A stretch of DNA of 56,430 nucleotides from contig DGSO01000009.1 of NCBI GenBank assembly GCA_002393945.1, positions 1 through 56,430 on the forward strand, read 5' to 3'. Shown piece by piece: positions 7,867 through 15,547 of the stretch. A program made the position numbers and the translations under genes. The notes below the pieces were generated by a model. It searched no databases and was not told where the DNA came from. It saw only the letters and a program-made list of their open reading frames with translations. Positions within the stretch are counted from its first letter, which is position 1; each line of letters begins with the position of its first letter. This stretch comes from Bacteroidales bacterium UBA4360 (GTDB taxonomy: Bacteria; Bacteroidota; Bacteroidia; Bacteroidales; UBA932).

Positions 7867-8613
7867 CTAAAAAACTATTCTCACGGTGAAGCAGGACTTC
7901 CCTTCATACCGTCCCTCTATCCACCATGAATTGTCTGTCTTGAGCCTGAATATCGAGATAGTCTGCCCAAGTGTGGTTTCCTTGTTGAAATTGATGTAGA
8001 CATCCTTCACCTGTGCGAAAACCTCATCCTGGGGGATATGGTCCATGGCCCAGACCATGTATCTCACATTATTGGTATGGCCGATGAGGTCGATGTCCGA
8101 ATAACTAACCGTATGCTCCCCTGCAGGCTCCATTTCCATACCCCTGGGTATCTGCAGCTTGGGTGCGGGTTCTGCTATGGCGTCGTCTACGGGGCCGTCC
8201 ACACTGAGCAGATGCTCCATTTCTTCCGGCCGAACCAGGCGGCGTGTTTCCTCGTTCATCACAACCCAGGAACTGGTTGCAGTAACGAGATGTTCGCCGT
8301 TTTCTCCCTGCATGTCAAAATCTCTCAGGTAGAACAGCCCGCCGGATCCCTTATGCCAGGTATATAGATGGACTGTATCGGTCCAGCGAGGGGTATCGGC
8401 AAAATGCACATGCATTCTGGAAAGCACCCAGGCGGTATGATGGATATGGAGAGTTGAATAGCCGAATCCAAGTTCCTCTGCGGCCCAGTATGCTATTTCC
8501 TGGGCCATATCCATGAAACCGGCCGGAGTGAGGGTTTTGTTCCTTCCGGTCTGGTAACAGGGTATGCAGATGTCAGTTCGAAATTTGTAGCCGTCACGGC
8601 TCACTGGTTTCAT
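7867..8613 (-). CDS. Acyl-ACP thioesterase
   Basis: 248 aa of the bacterial acyl-ACP thioesterase family (PF01643, related to plant FatA/FatB), which releases fatty acids from acyl carrier protein in the cytoplasm. It has two hot-dog halves. The N-terminal one contains MDMAQEIAYWAAEELGFG and WVLSRMHVHFADTPRWTD. The C-terminal one begins SYSDIDLIGHTNNVRYMVWA, equivalent to the DxDxxxHxNN active-site strand of plant enzymes. Its ATG overlaps the stop of the HU-like gene (ATGA), so the two are translationally coupled. A link to membrane lipid control is plausible but not shown. Confidence 0.88.
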   Translation of the reverse strand: MKPVSRDGYKFRTDICIPCYQTGRNKTLTPAGFMDMAQEIAYWAAEELGFGYSTLHIHHTAWVLSRMHVHFADTPRWTDTVHLYTWHKGSGGLFYLRDFDMQGENGEHLVTATSSWVVMNEETRRLVRPEEMEHLLSVDGPVDDAIAEPAPKLQIPRGMEMEPAGEHTVSYSDIDLIGHTNNVRYMVWAMDHIPQDEVFAQVKDVYINFNKETTLGQTISIFRLKTDNSWWIEGRYEGKSCFTVRIVF

Positions 8614-9365
8614 AAGCTATGCAGGATTTCAAGTTCTTCGGGAGAATACAGGTAATAGTCAAGCCAGTCTGGTGCCACGCGGCCCACAACTGCGAGGGCG
8701 ATGCATGCGATGACTGCGGCTACAAGTATCCAGATAAGTATTCTGACGAATAATGGAAGACGTTTTGGTTTTTGCTCCGGAGCGGGAGATTCCTCGACTA
8801 CGCTCGGAATGACAGGCGTAGGGGCGCTCGTGATGACAGGCGCGGGGGCCGGTTCGGGTTCCGGGACGGGCTCGGGTTCCGGGGCGGGCTCGAGCATTTG
8901 GGCGAGGGTGGAGACGGCTTCCTGGACTTCTTCGGGGGTTTCCTCATGGGTTTTGAGGGAGACCGGTTCAAGGCCGAAGCCTTCGGGGTAGATGTCCAGG
9001 TCTTCATCAGCCACGAAGAAGAAATGGTTCTCGCGGGTGGCTCTGAGGCGCCCGAGACCGGGGAAAACTACGATTTTTCTCGTAACCAGGACCTCCTTCA
9101 TCTCTGAAAGGAATTCGACGAGGATGCTGGTGGCATCGGCGATATTCACGTTGTTGGAGGTGCTGTAAAGGTCTGCCAGGAGTGTGTCGCTGCCCTGGTG
9201 GGGAATGAAATACAGCCTTCTGTAAGGAGGGTTGATGGTATAGCCCTTGTCGGAGAAAGAGGCGGGAACAAGTTCAGCCATAAAGCTCCCGAGTCCCGGA
9301 AGGGTTACGCTGTCGTGATTCATCATCACTTCCTTGACCATTGATGACAGAAGGTCTATATCCAT
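8610..9365 (-). CDS. Two-domain HU-like (CCDC81-type) protein with a C-terminal membrane helix
   Basis: 251 aa. Residues 1-62 and about 65-125 look like the paired HU-CCDC81 bacterial domains (VTLPGLGSFMAELVPA and VVFPGLGRLRATRENHFFF; each has the FPGLG-type hairpin). A Pro/Glu linker (PEPVPEPEPAPAP) follows and then one membrane helix at about 207-229. Bacteroidota relatives usually end in a SPOR domain after the helix; here only about 20 residues remain. Part of the linker (PVIPSVVEES) is encoded by a dispersed-repeat-like sequence (8784-8816). DNA binding is not certain for this HU branch; tethering of cell-division or envelope factors is possible. First gene of its operon. Confidence 0.7.
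   Translation of the reverse strand: MDIDLLSSMVKEVMMNHDSVTLPGLGSFMAELVPASFSDKGYTINPPYRRLYFIPHQGSDTLLADLYSTSNNVNIADATSILVEFLSEMKEVLVTRKIVVFPGLGRLRATRENHFFFVADEDLDIYPEGFGLEPVSLKTHEETPEEVQEAVSTLAQMLEPAPEPEPVPEPEPAPAPVITSAPTPVIPSVVEESPAPEQKPKRLPLFVRILIWILVAAVIACIALAVVGRVAPDWLDYYLYSPEELEILHSL
8784..8816 (-). repeat. REP-like dispersed repeat inside the HU-like gene
   Basis: The minus strand reads CTGTCATTCCGAGCGTAGTC then GAGGAATCTC. I recall this as a sequence scattered many times between genes in various Bacteroidota; that is memory, not a search. Here it lies in frame in the Pro/Glu linker and encodes VIPSVVEES. Confidence 0.5.
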
Positions 9366-9394
9366 TTGTTCCTGAATGTTTACCGTATCGACCG

Positions 9395-9402
9395 CAAATT
9401 TA
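9395..9402 (-). promoter_or_regulatory. -7 box for the HU-like/thioesterase/transporter/Nudix operon
   Basis: Minus-strand TAAATTTG followed by C matches TAnnTTTG, 29 bases before the ATG at 9365. The -33 region has no clear TTTG. Confidence 0.45.
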
Positions 9403-9449
9403 CAAAAATATTACGGAAAGAAAAAGGATGAAAATTTTTTGTAGAAATG

Positions 9450-9480
9450 TTTGCAGATTCAAAAAAAGGTTGTACCTTTG
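9450..9480 (+). promoter_or_regulatory. Promoter of tRNA-Asn
   Basis: TTTG at 9450-9453, a 19-base spacer and TACCTTTG at 9473-9480 form a complete Bacteroidota sigma-ABfr promoter. The mature tRNA starts 17 bases after the -7 box. Confidence 0.85.
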
Positions 9481-9497
9481 CAATCCCAAAATAACCT

Positions 9498-9571
9498 TCC
9501 TCAGTAGCTCAGTTGGTTAGAGCACCTGACTGTTAATCAGGGGGTCCTAGGTTCAAGTCCTAGCTGGGGAG
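9498..9571 (+). tRNA. tRNA-Asn (GTT anticodon)
   Basis: All arms can be drawn. The acceptor stem TCCTCAG (9498-9504) pairs with CTGGGGA (9564-9570, one G-T pair) with discriminator G at 9571. The D arm contains AGTTGGTTAG. The anticodon stem is CCTGA/TCAGG with loop CTGTTAA, giving anticodon GTT at 9532-9534. The T arm is CTAGG TTCAAGT CCTAG. CCA is not encoded. Confidence 0.96.
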
Positions 9572-9572
9572 C

Positions 9573-9608
9573 AAAAAGAAGAGACGCATTTGATGCGCCT
9601 CTTCTTTT
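9573..9608. terminator. Bidirectional intrinsic terminator of tRNA-Asn and the acid phosphatase operon
   Basis: A stem of about 15 bp (AAAAGAAGAGaCGCA / TGCGcCTCTTCTTTT, one mismatch) with a 5-base loop. It has T-rich ends on both strands and serves the tRNA on plus and the gene at 9607-10914 on minus. The TAA of that gene (9607-9609) overlaps the edge of the stem. Confidence 0.85.
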
Positions 9609-10914
9609 ATTTACCGAATTCCTTATTCTTGGAAATATCAATCAGATAAGTACGGAGATCTTCCCATTTGTAGTATGGCCCGGTGACGGGTGCAGGGATG
9701 GAGACACCGGGAATGAAACACTCAGCAATCGTACGCTCCTTCTCATTATAGAGCATCTTTACAAGGACTTCGCCCTTACGGTTCCTGTAGAATGCCATCT
9801 GCAGGTTGGTGCACATGGGGACGACTTCCCACATGTAATGGCCGTTTTTCCAGGCCTCCCCCACCTTGAAACGCCTGCCCACTCCGTCCAGGCCAAGCAG
9901 GCCGGCAAGCGGCATTATGGCACTGTCATGGCCGAAGCGCAGGTCTGCGGCCACGTTGCCGTCGGCAAGGGCTTTGTCGGCCCTGGTGACAATATCTTCC
10001 ACCAGCCATTTCTGGGCCCAGATGATGTTGTCTCCCCAGTCGGCATTGTTGCCCATGGATGCATACATGGTCTCGTTGGAAAACTTCGCAAGGCCGGTGA
10101 GTTCTTCTTCGGTGAAATACTTGTAAAGTTCAAGCCCGCCGGTTTCGTATTTGAGGTCCTGGCAGTCGGCAAGGATGAGATAAAGGTATCGGCCAAGGCG
10201 CCAGGGGTCAGGGACAACTTCCTTGACCTTTGGGCTGTCTGTAAAGAAAGCCGACATTATCCTGGAAGGATCGAAAAGGGCGTGGACAAGGGAGTCTGAA
10301 AGGAAGCTGCTCCGCTCCTTGTACTGGTCAGGTGCATAATACCCGCGGCAGAGAAGCTCGAAATACTTCTTGCCGGTGATGAAATCGAAGTCGAGCGAAG
10401 GAGCATTTCCCTTGAGCTGGGAAGTGAAATTGGCCATGCTCAGAAGGCAGCGCTGTATGGTGGAAGACTGGCAGTGAACCGCTTTCTTCCCCTTGAACGC
10501 CGGCTTGAAACGCTCGTACATCCGCTGGGAAACGCCTTTATGTTCAATCCCGCCACGGATGGTGAGTTCTCCGTCCATTCCCTTGTGCTCCCCATACAGG
10601 ACTTCAAGATCCTTGTAAAGGGCCTTTCCTTCCTCCGTAAGGACATCTGCCTCGGATGCTTTCAGGAAGTATTTATATGCCTCGGTTCCACCTCCACCAA
10701 TCTGGCGGCGTGAGCCGTGACGGCCATAATGGCTCACATATACGGGCTTGAATCCGCGGGGGGCGGGAGTCTGCGGCCCGGGTGCGGCCTCATAGCTGTG
10801 AAAAATACCGCCAAGACGGTCCAAATCGCCTCCTAGGCCCAAATCATCAGACTGGCCTGCAAGCGGCAGCAGCGATGCTATGATAAGGGCTATACAGAGT
10901 AAACTCTTTCTCAT
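9607..10914 (-). CDS. Histidine acid phosphatase, MINPP/phytase-like, secreted
   Basis: 435 aa with a signal peptide (MRKSLLCIALIIASLLPLAG). The phosphohistidine motif RHGSR lies in YVSHYGRHGSRRQIGGG (about residue 70). The proton-donor HD is in LRFGHDSAIMPLAGLL (about 328-343). Clade-2 histidine phosphatases of Bacteroidota include the MINPP-like phytase of B. thetaiotaomicron, so release of phosphate from inositol phosphates or other phosphomonoesters in the periplasm is likely. It follows the DoxX-like gene by 14 bases at the end of the rimP-nusA-infB-tmk transcription unit. A related catalytic domain forms the N-terminal half of the gene at 53950-56358. Confidence 0.88.
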   Translation of the reverse strand: MRKSLLCIALIIASLLPLAGQSDDLGLGGDLDRLGGIFHSYEAAPGPQTPAPRGFKPVYVSHYGRHGSRRQIGGGGTEAYKYFLKASEADVLTEEGKALYKDLEVLYGEHKGMDGELTIRGGIEHKGVSQRMYERFKPAFKGKKAVHCQSSTIQRCLLSMANFTSQLKGNAPSLDFDFITGKKYFELLCRGYYAPDQYKERSSFLSDSLVHALFDPSRIMSAFFTDSPKVKEVVPDPWRLGRYLYLILADCQDLKYETGGLELYKYFTEEELTGLAKFSNETMYASMGNNADWGDNIIWAQKWLVEDIVTRADKALADGNVAADLRFGHDSAIMPLAGLLGLDGVGRRFKVGEAWKNGHYMWEVVPMCTNLQMAFYRNRKGEVLVKMLYNEKERTIAECFIPGVSIPAPVTGPYYKWEDLRTYLIDISKNKEFGK

Positions 10915-10928
10915 ATCTGTTGTATTGG

Positions 10929-12107
10929 TTAGACCAGCAAAAGCAGCGCGGCAAGGTACAGGCAGAAGCCCTGGGCCTTCAGGCGCCGTTTAAGGATGAA
11001 ACGCGAATTCCGTTCGACGGGGTCGGCAGCGAAGTGCCATTCCATGTCCTGAGGGAAGTCTTTCTGCCCCCACTTCTCGATGAGTTCTCCCTCCGAGAAA
11101 TAGGAGGCTCCTCCGTTGGAACGGTTAAGTGTGACAAGGGTCTTGTAGTCTGCGTAATAAACCGTGAGGTCAATGGGAATGTTGAACCTGTCTATCTCCA
11201 AAGGATATGAAGCCACCAGGAGAAGCGGCGTTCCGCCGGCTTCTGAAACCTGGTTATACTGCTTCTGGATGCGTTCCCATTTTGCCTTTCCCGGTTCATA
11301 TACGGAGAACACCACAACCTTGCCTTCTGCGGCCAGACGGTCCTGGTACTCGCCCTGTGAATCCCTGAAAGAAAGCACCGGGTGCCCGCTACTGCTGCCG
11401 ATTCCCTCCACGAAGAGGGTATCGGCCTCCACGAAAGTCCAGGTTGAATCCGGAAGGGCGTACAGGGGGAAGGAACCTCGCTGGCCGTTCTTCTCGTAGA
11501 TGAATTTGGGCTCGTAGTGGTTGTCGGCCTCGATGTCATCGTCCAGGGATGCCATGAGTTCGGCTCCGGGAGCGAACTCGGTGAAATCGGCAATGGGGAT
11601 GTGCGTATTGCTGTAAAGGACCACATAAAGCACGGACAGCGATGCAAGGCCGAAGCTCACCCACTTGCGGGGCTTGGGGCCGCCCAGGTCATTCATCGGA
11701 ATGAAGGCTATGAGCGCAAGCACCAGGAGAGCTACGTTCTTGATGAAGCTCTGAAGGTGGTCAAGATGGATGGCCTCTCCAAAGCACCCGCAGTCCATGA
11801 CGGGGTTCTTTATAAGGAGGAAGACGGTAACTGCGGTAAAAAAGCCCACCAGGACGTATGTAATCCAGGCGGCAATCTTCCTGAGTACGCCGGTTATGAG
11901 GGCAAGGCCGGTAAGGGCTTCCAGAGTGGAAAGGATGACGCCGATGACCTTTGCAGCCGGGATTAAAAATCCCAGATGCAGCAGTTTGGCATACTCTGTA
12001 ACTATGAGCATGGTGCCAACCGGGTCTATGATCTTGGAAAGACCGGAGACCAGGAAAGTAATGCCGATAATTACAGCGCACAGGCGGCGCAGGAAACTCC
12101 TTTTCAT
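10929..12107 (-). CDS. DoxX/MauE-like membrane protein (BT_3928 family)
   Basis: 392 aa. The N-terminal 155 residues hold about four to five membrane helices with GLSKIIDPVGTMLIVTEYAK and the CGCFG motif (MDCGCFGEAIHLDHL) of MauE/DoxX-type proteins. Residues 180-365 are soluble: DDDIEADNHYEPKFIYEKNG, then a thioredoxin-like segment KVVVFSVYEPGKAKWERIQ lacking a CxxC pair. A last hydrophobic stretch lies at the C-terminus (FCLYLAALLLLV). The layout matches the BT_3928-like family of Bacteroidota, usually annotated only as DoxX family; function is unknown, redox or quinone chemistry possible. The ATG overlaps the stop of tmk (ATGA). Confidence 0.75.
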   Translation of the reverse strand: MKRSFLRRLCAVIIGITFLVSGLSKIIDPVGTMLIVTEYAKLLHLGFLIPAAKVIGVILSTLEALTGLALITGVLRKIAAWITYVLVGFFTAVTVFLLIKNPVMDCGCFGEAIHLDHLQSFIKNVALLVLALIAFIPMNDLGGPKPRKWVSFGLASLSVLYVVLYSNTHIPIADFTEFAPGAELMASLDDDIEADNHYEPKFIYEKNGQRGSFPLYALPDSTWTFVEADTLFVEGIGSSSGHPVLSFRDSQGEYQDRLAAEGKVVVFSVYEPGKAKWERIQKQYNQVSEAGGTPLLLVASYPLEIDRFNIPIDLTVYYADYKTLVTLNRSNGGASYFSEGELIEKWGQKDFPQDMEWHFAADPVERNSRFILKRRLKAQGFCLYLAALLLLV

Positions 12108-12781
12108 AGCACTCTTGATATGATATCCTTTACCTTTTGGAAAATGTCACCGGGAGGCAGCATGCGGCCGTTTTTGTCGGAGCAGTCCACCCTGATGAAG
12201 TGAGGGTCGCTGACGGTTTCCGCCAGATACATTTCCCTTACGTCCTTCTGGAACGATATGCTGGCTTCGTGAATGTCCTGTGTGCCTTCGAGGTATGCCC
12301 TGTCTGCGCCTTCACGGTGCGATGCAAGGTTCTCCTTTACAAAATCGATGGGAACGTCAAGGAAGATGTTGATGTCCGGACGGGGAAGATTGAAAGGCCC
12401 GTATTCCGTGGTCAATATCCAGTCCCTAAGGTTTTTACGTTCAGTAACATCGTGCAGTTTGGCGCACTGGTATGCGATATTCGAGTAGACATACCTGTCC
12501 AGGAGGACGGTCTTTCCCTCTTCAAGAGCCTTGCGGATACCGGGGCCGGCTCCGTGACGGTCTTCGGCAAAGAGGAGCGCCACAAGCTGAGGATGGACGG
12601 TCTCGTTCGTGCCGAAGTCCCCGCGAAGGAAGCGGCTTATGAGATCTCCGTAAACAGGGGCTCCATAACGCGGGAAATGTATATACTCAAGGGAGGGAGT
12701 AACTTTTTCAAGATACTCCCTGAGCTTTTTCACCTGCGTGGACTTCCCTGCCCCGTCAAGTCCTTCGAGAACTATGAGCAT
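12104..12781 (-). CDS. tmk: Thymidylate kinase
   Basis: 225 aa. It phosphorylates dTMP to dTDP in the cytoplasm. The P-loop is at the very start (MLIVLEGLDGAGKSTQVKKL). HFPRYGAPVYGDLISRFLRG matches the FPRY substrate loop, DRYVYSNIAYQ is the DRY motif, and the LID has ASHREGADRAYLEG. It is about 15 residues longer than E. coli Tmk, like other Bacteroidota versions. It starts 3 bases after infB ends and overlaps the DoxX-like gene by 4. Confidence 0.95.
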   Translation of the reverse strand: MLIVLEGLDGAGKSTQVKKLREYLEKVTPSLEYIHFPRYGAPVYGDLISRFLRGDFGTNETVHPQLVALLFAEDRHGAGPGIRKALEEGKTVLLDRYVYSNIAYQCAKLHDVTERKNLRDWILTTEYGPFNLPRPDINIFLDVPIDFVKENLASHREGADRAYLEGTQDIHEASISFQKDVREMYLAETVSDPHFIRVDCSDKNGRMLPPGDIFQKVKDIISRVL

Positions 12782-12784
12782 ATG

Positions 12785-15523
12785 CTACAGACTCCTCTTG
12801 ATTTCCACAATCTGGAAGGCCTCGATGACGTCTCCGGGGTGGATGTCGTTGAAGCGATCGAGTCCGCAGCCGCATTCCATGCCCGCTGGCACTTCCTTGG
12901 CCTGGTCCTTGCCCCTCTGCAGGGAGGACAGGGTGCCGGTGTACACGACGATGCCGTCGCGGATAAGGCGCACATCGGCCCTGCTGGTGAGCTTTCCTTC
13001 CTTCACCTGGCAGCCTGCAATGGTACCGACCTTGGAAATCTTGAAGGTCTGCTTGACCTCTGCGGTGGCGGTAACCTCTTCCTTCTTCTCCGGCTCCAGC
13101 ATACCCTCGATACCTTCCTTGACTTCGTTGATACAGTCGTAAATAACGGAGTACAGACGGATTTCGATGCCTTCCTTCTCTGCCGATTTGCGGGCTTCAG
13201 CAGAAGGACGCACCTGGAAGCCGATGATAACGGCATCGGAGGCCTCGGCAAGGAGGACGTCAGATTCGGAAATGGCACCCACGGCCTTGTGGATAACGTT
13301 CACGCGCACTTCCTCTGTAGAGAGCTTGATGAGGGAGTCTGAGAGGGCTTCCACGGAGCCGTCCACGTCGCCCTTGACGATGACGTTGAGCTCCTTAAAG
13401 TTGCCGATGGCGATACGCCTTCCGATTTCCTCGAGGGTGAGGTGCTTCTGGGTCTTAATGCCCTGGATGCGGATGAGCTGCTCACGGCGCTGTGCAATGG
13501 ACTTGGCCTCTTTTTCATCGGCCATGATATTGAACTTTTCACCGGCTGCAGGGGCTCCGTTGAGACCAAGGAGGGATACAGGGGTGGAAGGACCGGCGCT
13601 CTGCACCTTCTGTCCACGTTCGTTGTACATTGCCTTTACGCGGCCATAGTAAGCACCGGAGATGATGACGTCTCCTACGTTCACCGTACCGTCCTGGACC
13701 AGCACCGTAGCCAGATAGCCGCGACCCTTGTCGAGTGAACTCTCGATGACGGCTCCGCTGCCCATCTTGTTGGGGTTGGCCTTGAGTTCGAGGAGGTCCG
13801 TCTCGAAGAGGACCTTCTCCAGAAGCTTGTCCACATTGATACCCTTCTTTGCCGATATCTCCTGGCACTGGTACTTGCCGCCCCAGTCCTCGACGAGGAT
13901 GTTCATTTCGGAGAGCTGACGGCGGATGGTGTCGGGGTTGGCACCGGGCTTGTCTATCTTGTTGATGGCGAAGACCATGGGAACGCCTGCCGCCTGTGCA
14001 TGGGCGATTGCCTCCTTGGTCTGGGGCATCACGGCGTCGTCGGCAGCCACTATGATGATGGCAAGGTCCGTCATCTGGGCGCCACGGGCACGCATGGCGG
14101 TGAAGGCCTCGTGACCAGGGGTATCCAGGAAGGTGATGTGGCGTCCGTTTGAGAGCGTCACGTTGTATGCGCCGATGTGCTGGGTGATACCCCCGGCCTC
14201 ACCTGCGATGACGTTGGTGTTGCGGATATTGTCAAGGAGTGATGTCTTACCGTGGTCTACGTGGCCCATGACGGTAATCACTGGCGGCCTTTCGACGAGG
14301 TCTTCCTCCTTGTCGGGTTCCTGCTGCTGGACTTCCTCTGAAAGTTCTGCAGTTACGAATTCCACCTTGTATCCGAATTCCTCTGCAACCAGGACAAGGG
14401 TTTCGGCATCAAGCCTCTGGTTGATGGACACCATCATACCAAGGGACATACAGGCGCCGATAACCTTGACGACAGGGGTGTTGTTCATGAGGGTGGCGAG
14501 GTCGTTTACGGTAACGAACTCCGTGACTTTCAAGACCTTGTTCTCTGCTGCTGCAGCTTCCATCTCCTCCTGGGAACGGATAGCGGCTATCTCCCTCTTC
14601 TCCTTGCGGTGCTTGGCGCCGAAGTTGTTCTTGGTCTCGTTCATCTTGGCGTAGGTTTCCTTCACCTGCTTCTGGATCTCCTTCTGCATCTCTTCCTGCT
14701 CGGCCTCGGTCATGGCAGGTTTGAAACGGTCGCCTTTCTTGCGGTTCTTGCCTGAAGCTGCTGCTTCCTGCTTTTTCTTGTCGCCCTTCTTGGGGTTCTT
14801 GTCGGCCTGGACCTTGGTTACGTCAACCTTCTGGGGACCGCCTGCCTTGATGCGTTCACGCTTCTTGGACTTCTTGGGGTCGAACTGGGAAAGGTCGATC
14901 TTGCCGAGAACCTTGAGGCTGGGACCTGCGGGCTGTGCAGTCTCTTCCGCCGGGGTTGGAGCGGGGGTCTCTGCAACGGGTTCAGGTTCGGGTGTAGGTT
15001 CCGGTTCAGGGGCGGGTTCAGGCTCCGGCTCTGGTTCGGGTTCGGGTTCCGGCTCCGGCTCCGGTTCCGGTTCGGGTTCAGGCTCCACAATAGGTTCCGG
15101 CTCCGGTTCGGGTTCCGGTTCCACAATGGGCTCCGGTTCCGGTTCGGGTTCCGGTTCCACAACGGGTTCCGGCTCCGGGATGGGCTCAGGTTCGGGAGCG
15201 GGCTGCTCCTTGACTGCGCGGGAGAGGTTGTTGTTCTTGATGACGGTAACCCTTTCAGGTTCGTCCTCTTCTTCCTCCGCCACGCCCTTGCGGGAAGCCT
15301 TGTCTAGGATTTCGGTAAGCTTGACGTCCACTTTTTCGGCAGCTTCCTTCAGTTCAAGGTCCTTTCCGAACTTCTTATGAAGAGCGGGAAGGAATTCGTC
15401 GGACACCTTCATGTTCGGATTCGCATCCTCGATGCCGGCGCCCTCTGAATTAAGGAAGTCCACCAGGGTGTCAAGCCCGATGTTGAATTGTTTTATAAGT
15501 TTCGATAATCTGATTTCTGCCAT
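12785..15523 (-). CDS. infB: Translation initiation factor IF-2
   Basis: 912 aa. The N-terminal IF2_N region (MAEIRLSKLIKQFNIGLDTL) is followed by an extraordinary Glu-Pro tract at about residues 108-190 built of EPEPEP and VEPEP units, a basic Lys-rich segment, a second IF2_N-like part, and the GTPase domain from about 415: G1 GHVDHGKT, G2 GGITQHIG, G3 DTPGHEAF, G4 NKIDKP. The C-terminal domains follow (GIEIRLYSVIYDCINEVKEG and GMECGCGLDRFNDIHPGDVI). It delivers fMet-tRNA to the 30S subunit. It is third in rimP-nusA-infB-tmk, 24 bases after nusA. Confidence 0.97.
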   Translation of the reverse strand: MAEIRLSKLIKQFNIGLDTLVDFLNSEGAGIEDANPNMKVSDEFLPALHKKFGKDLELKEAAEKVDVKLTEILDKASRKGVAEEEEDEPERVTVIKNNNLSRAVKEQPAPEPEPIPEPEPVVEPEPEPEPEPIVEPEPEPEPEPIVEPEPEPEPEPEPEPEPEPEPEPEPAPEPEPTPEPEPVAETPAPTPAEETAQPAGPSLKVLGKIDLSQFDPKKSKKRERIKAGGPQKVDVTKVQADKNPKKGDKKKQEAAASGKNRKKGDRFKPAMTEAEQEEMQKEIQKQVKETYAKMNETKNNFGAKHRKEKREIAAIRSQEEMEAAAAENKVLKVTEFVTVNDLATLMNNTPVVKVIGACMSLGMMVSINQRLDAETLVLVAEEFGYKVEFVTAELSEEVQQQEPDKEEDLVERPPVITVMGHVDHGKTSLLDNIRNTNVIAGEAGGITQHIGAYNVTLSNGRHITFLDTPGHEAFTAMRARGAQMTDLAIIIVAADDAVMPQTKEAIAHAQAAGVPMVFAINKIDKPGANPDTIRRQLSEMNILVEDWGGKYQCQEISAKKGINVDKLLEKVLFETDLLELKANPNKMGSGAVIESSLDKGRGYLATVLVQDGTVNVGDVIISGAYYGRVKAMYNERGQKVQSAGPSTPVSLLGLNGAPAAGEKFNIMADEKEAKSIAQRREQLIRIQGIKTQKHLTLEEIGRRIAIGNFKELNVIVKGDVDGSVEALSDSLIKLSTEEVRVNVIHKAVGAISESDVLLAEASDAVIIGFQVRPSAEARKSAEKEGIEIRLYSVIYDCINEVKEGIEGMLEPEKKEEVTATAEVKQTFKISKVGTIAGCQVKEGKLTSRADVRLIRDGIVVYTGTLSSLQRGKDQAKEVPAGMECGCGLDRFNDIHPGDVIEAFQIVEIKRSL

Positions 15524-15547
15524 ATATAACCCCTTTTCTTTTCTAAA

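Noticed and set aside
14985..15200. Repeat array at 15 kb as a non-coding tandem repeat
   Set aside because: It is entirely in frame within infB and encodes EP units.
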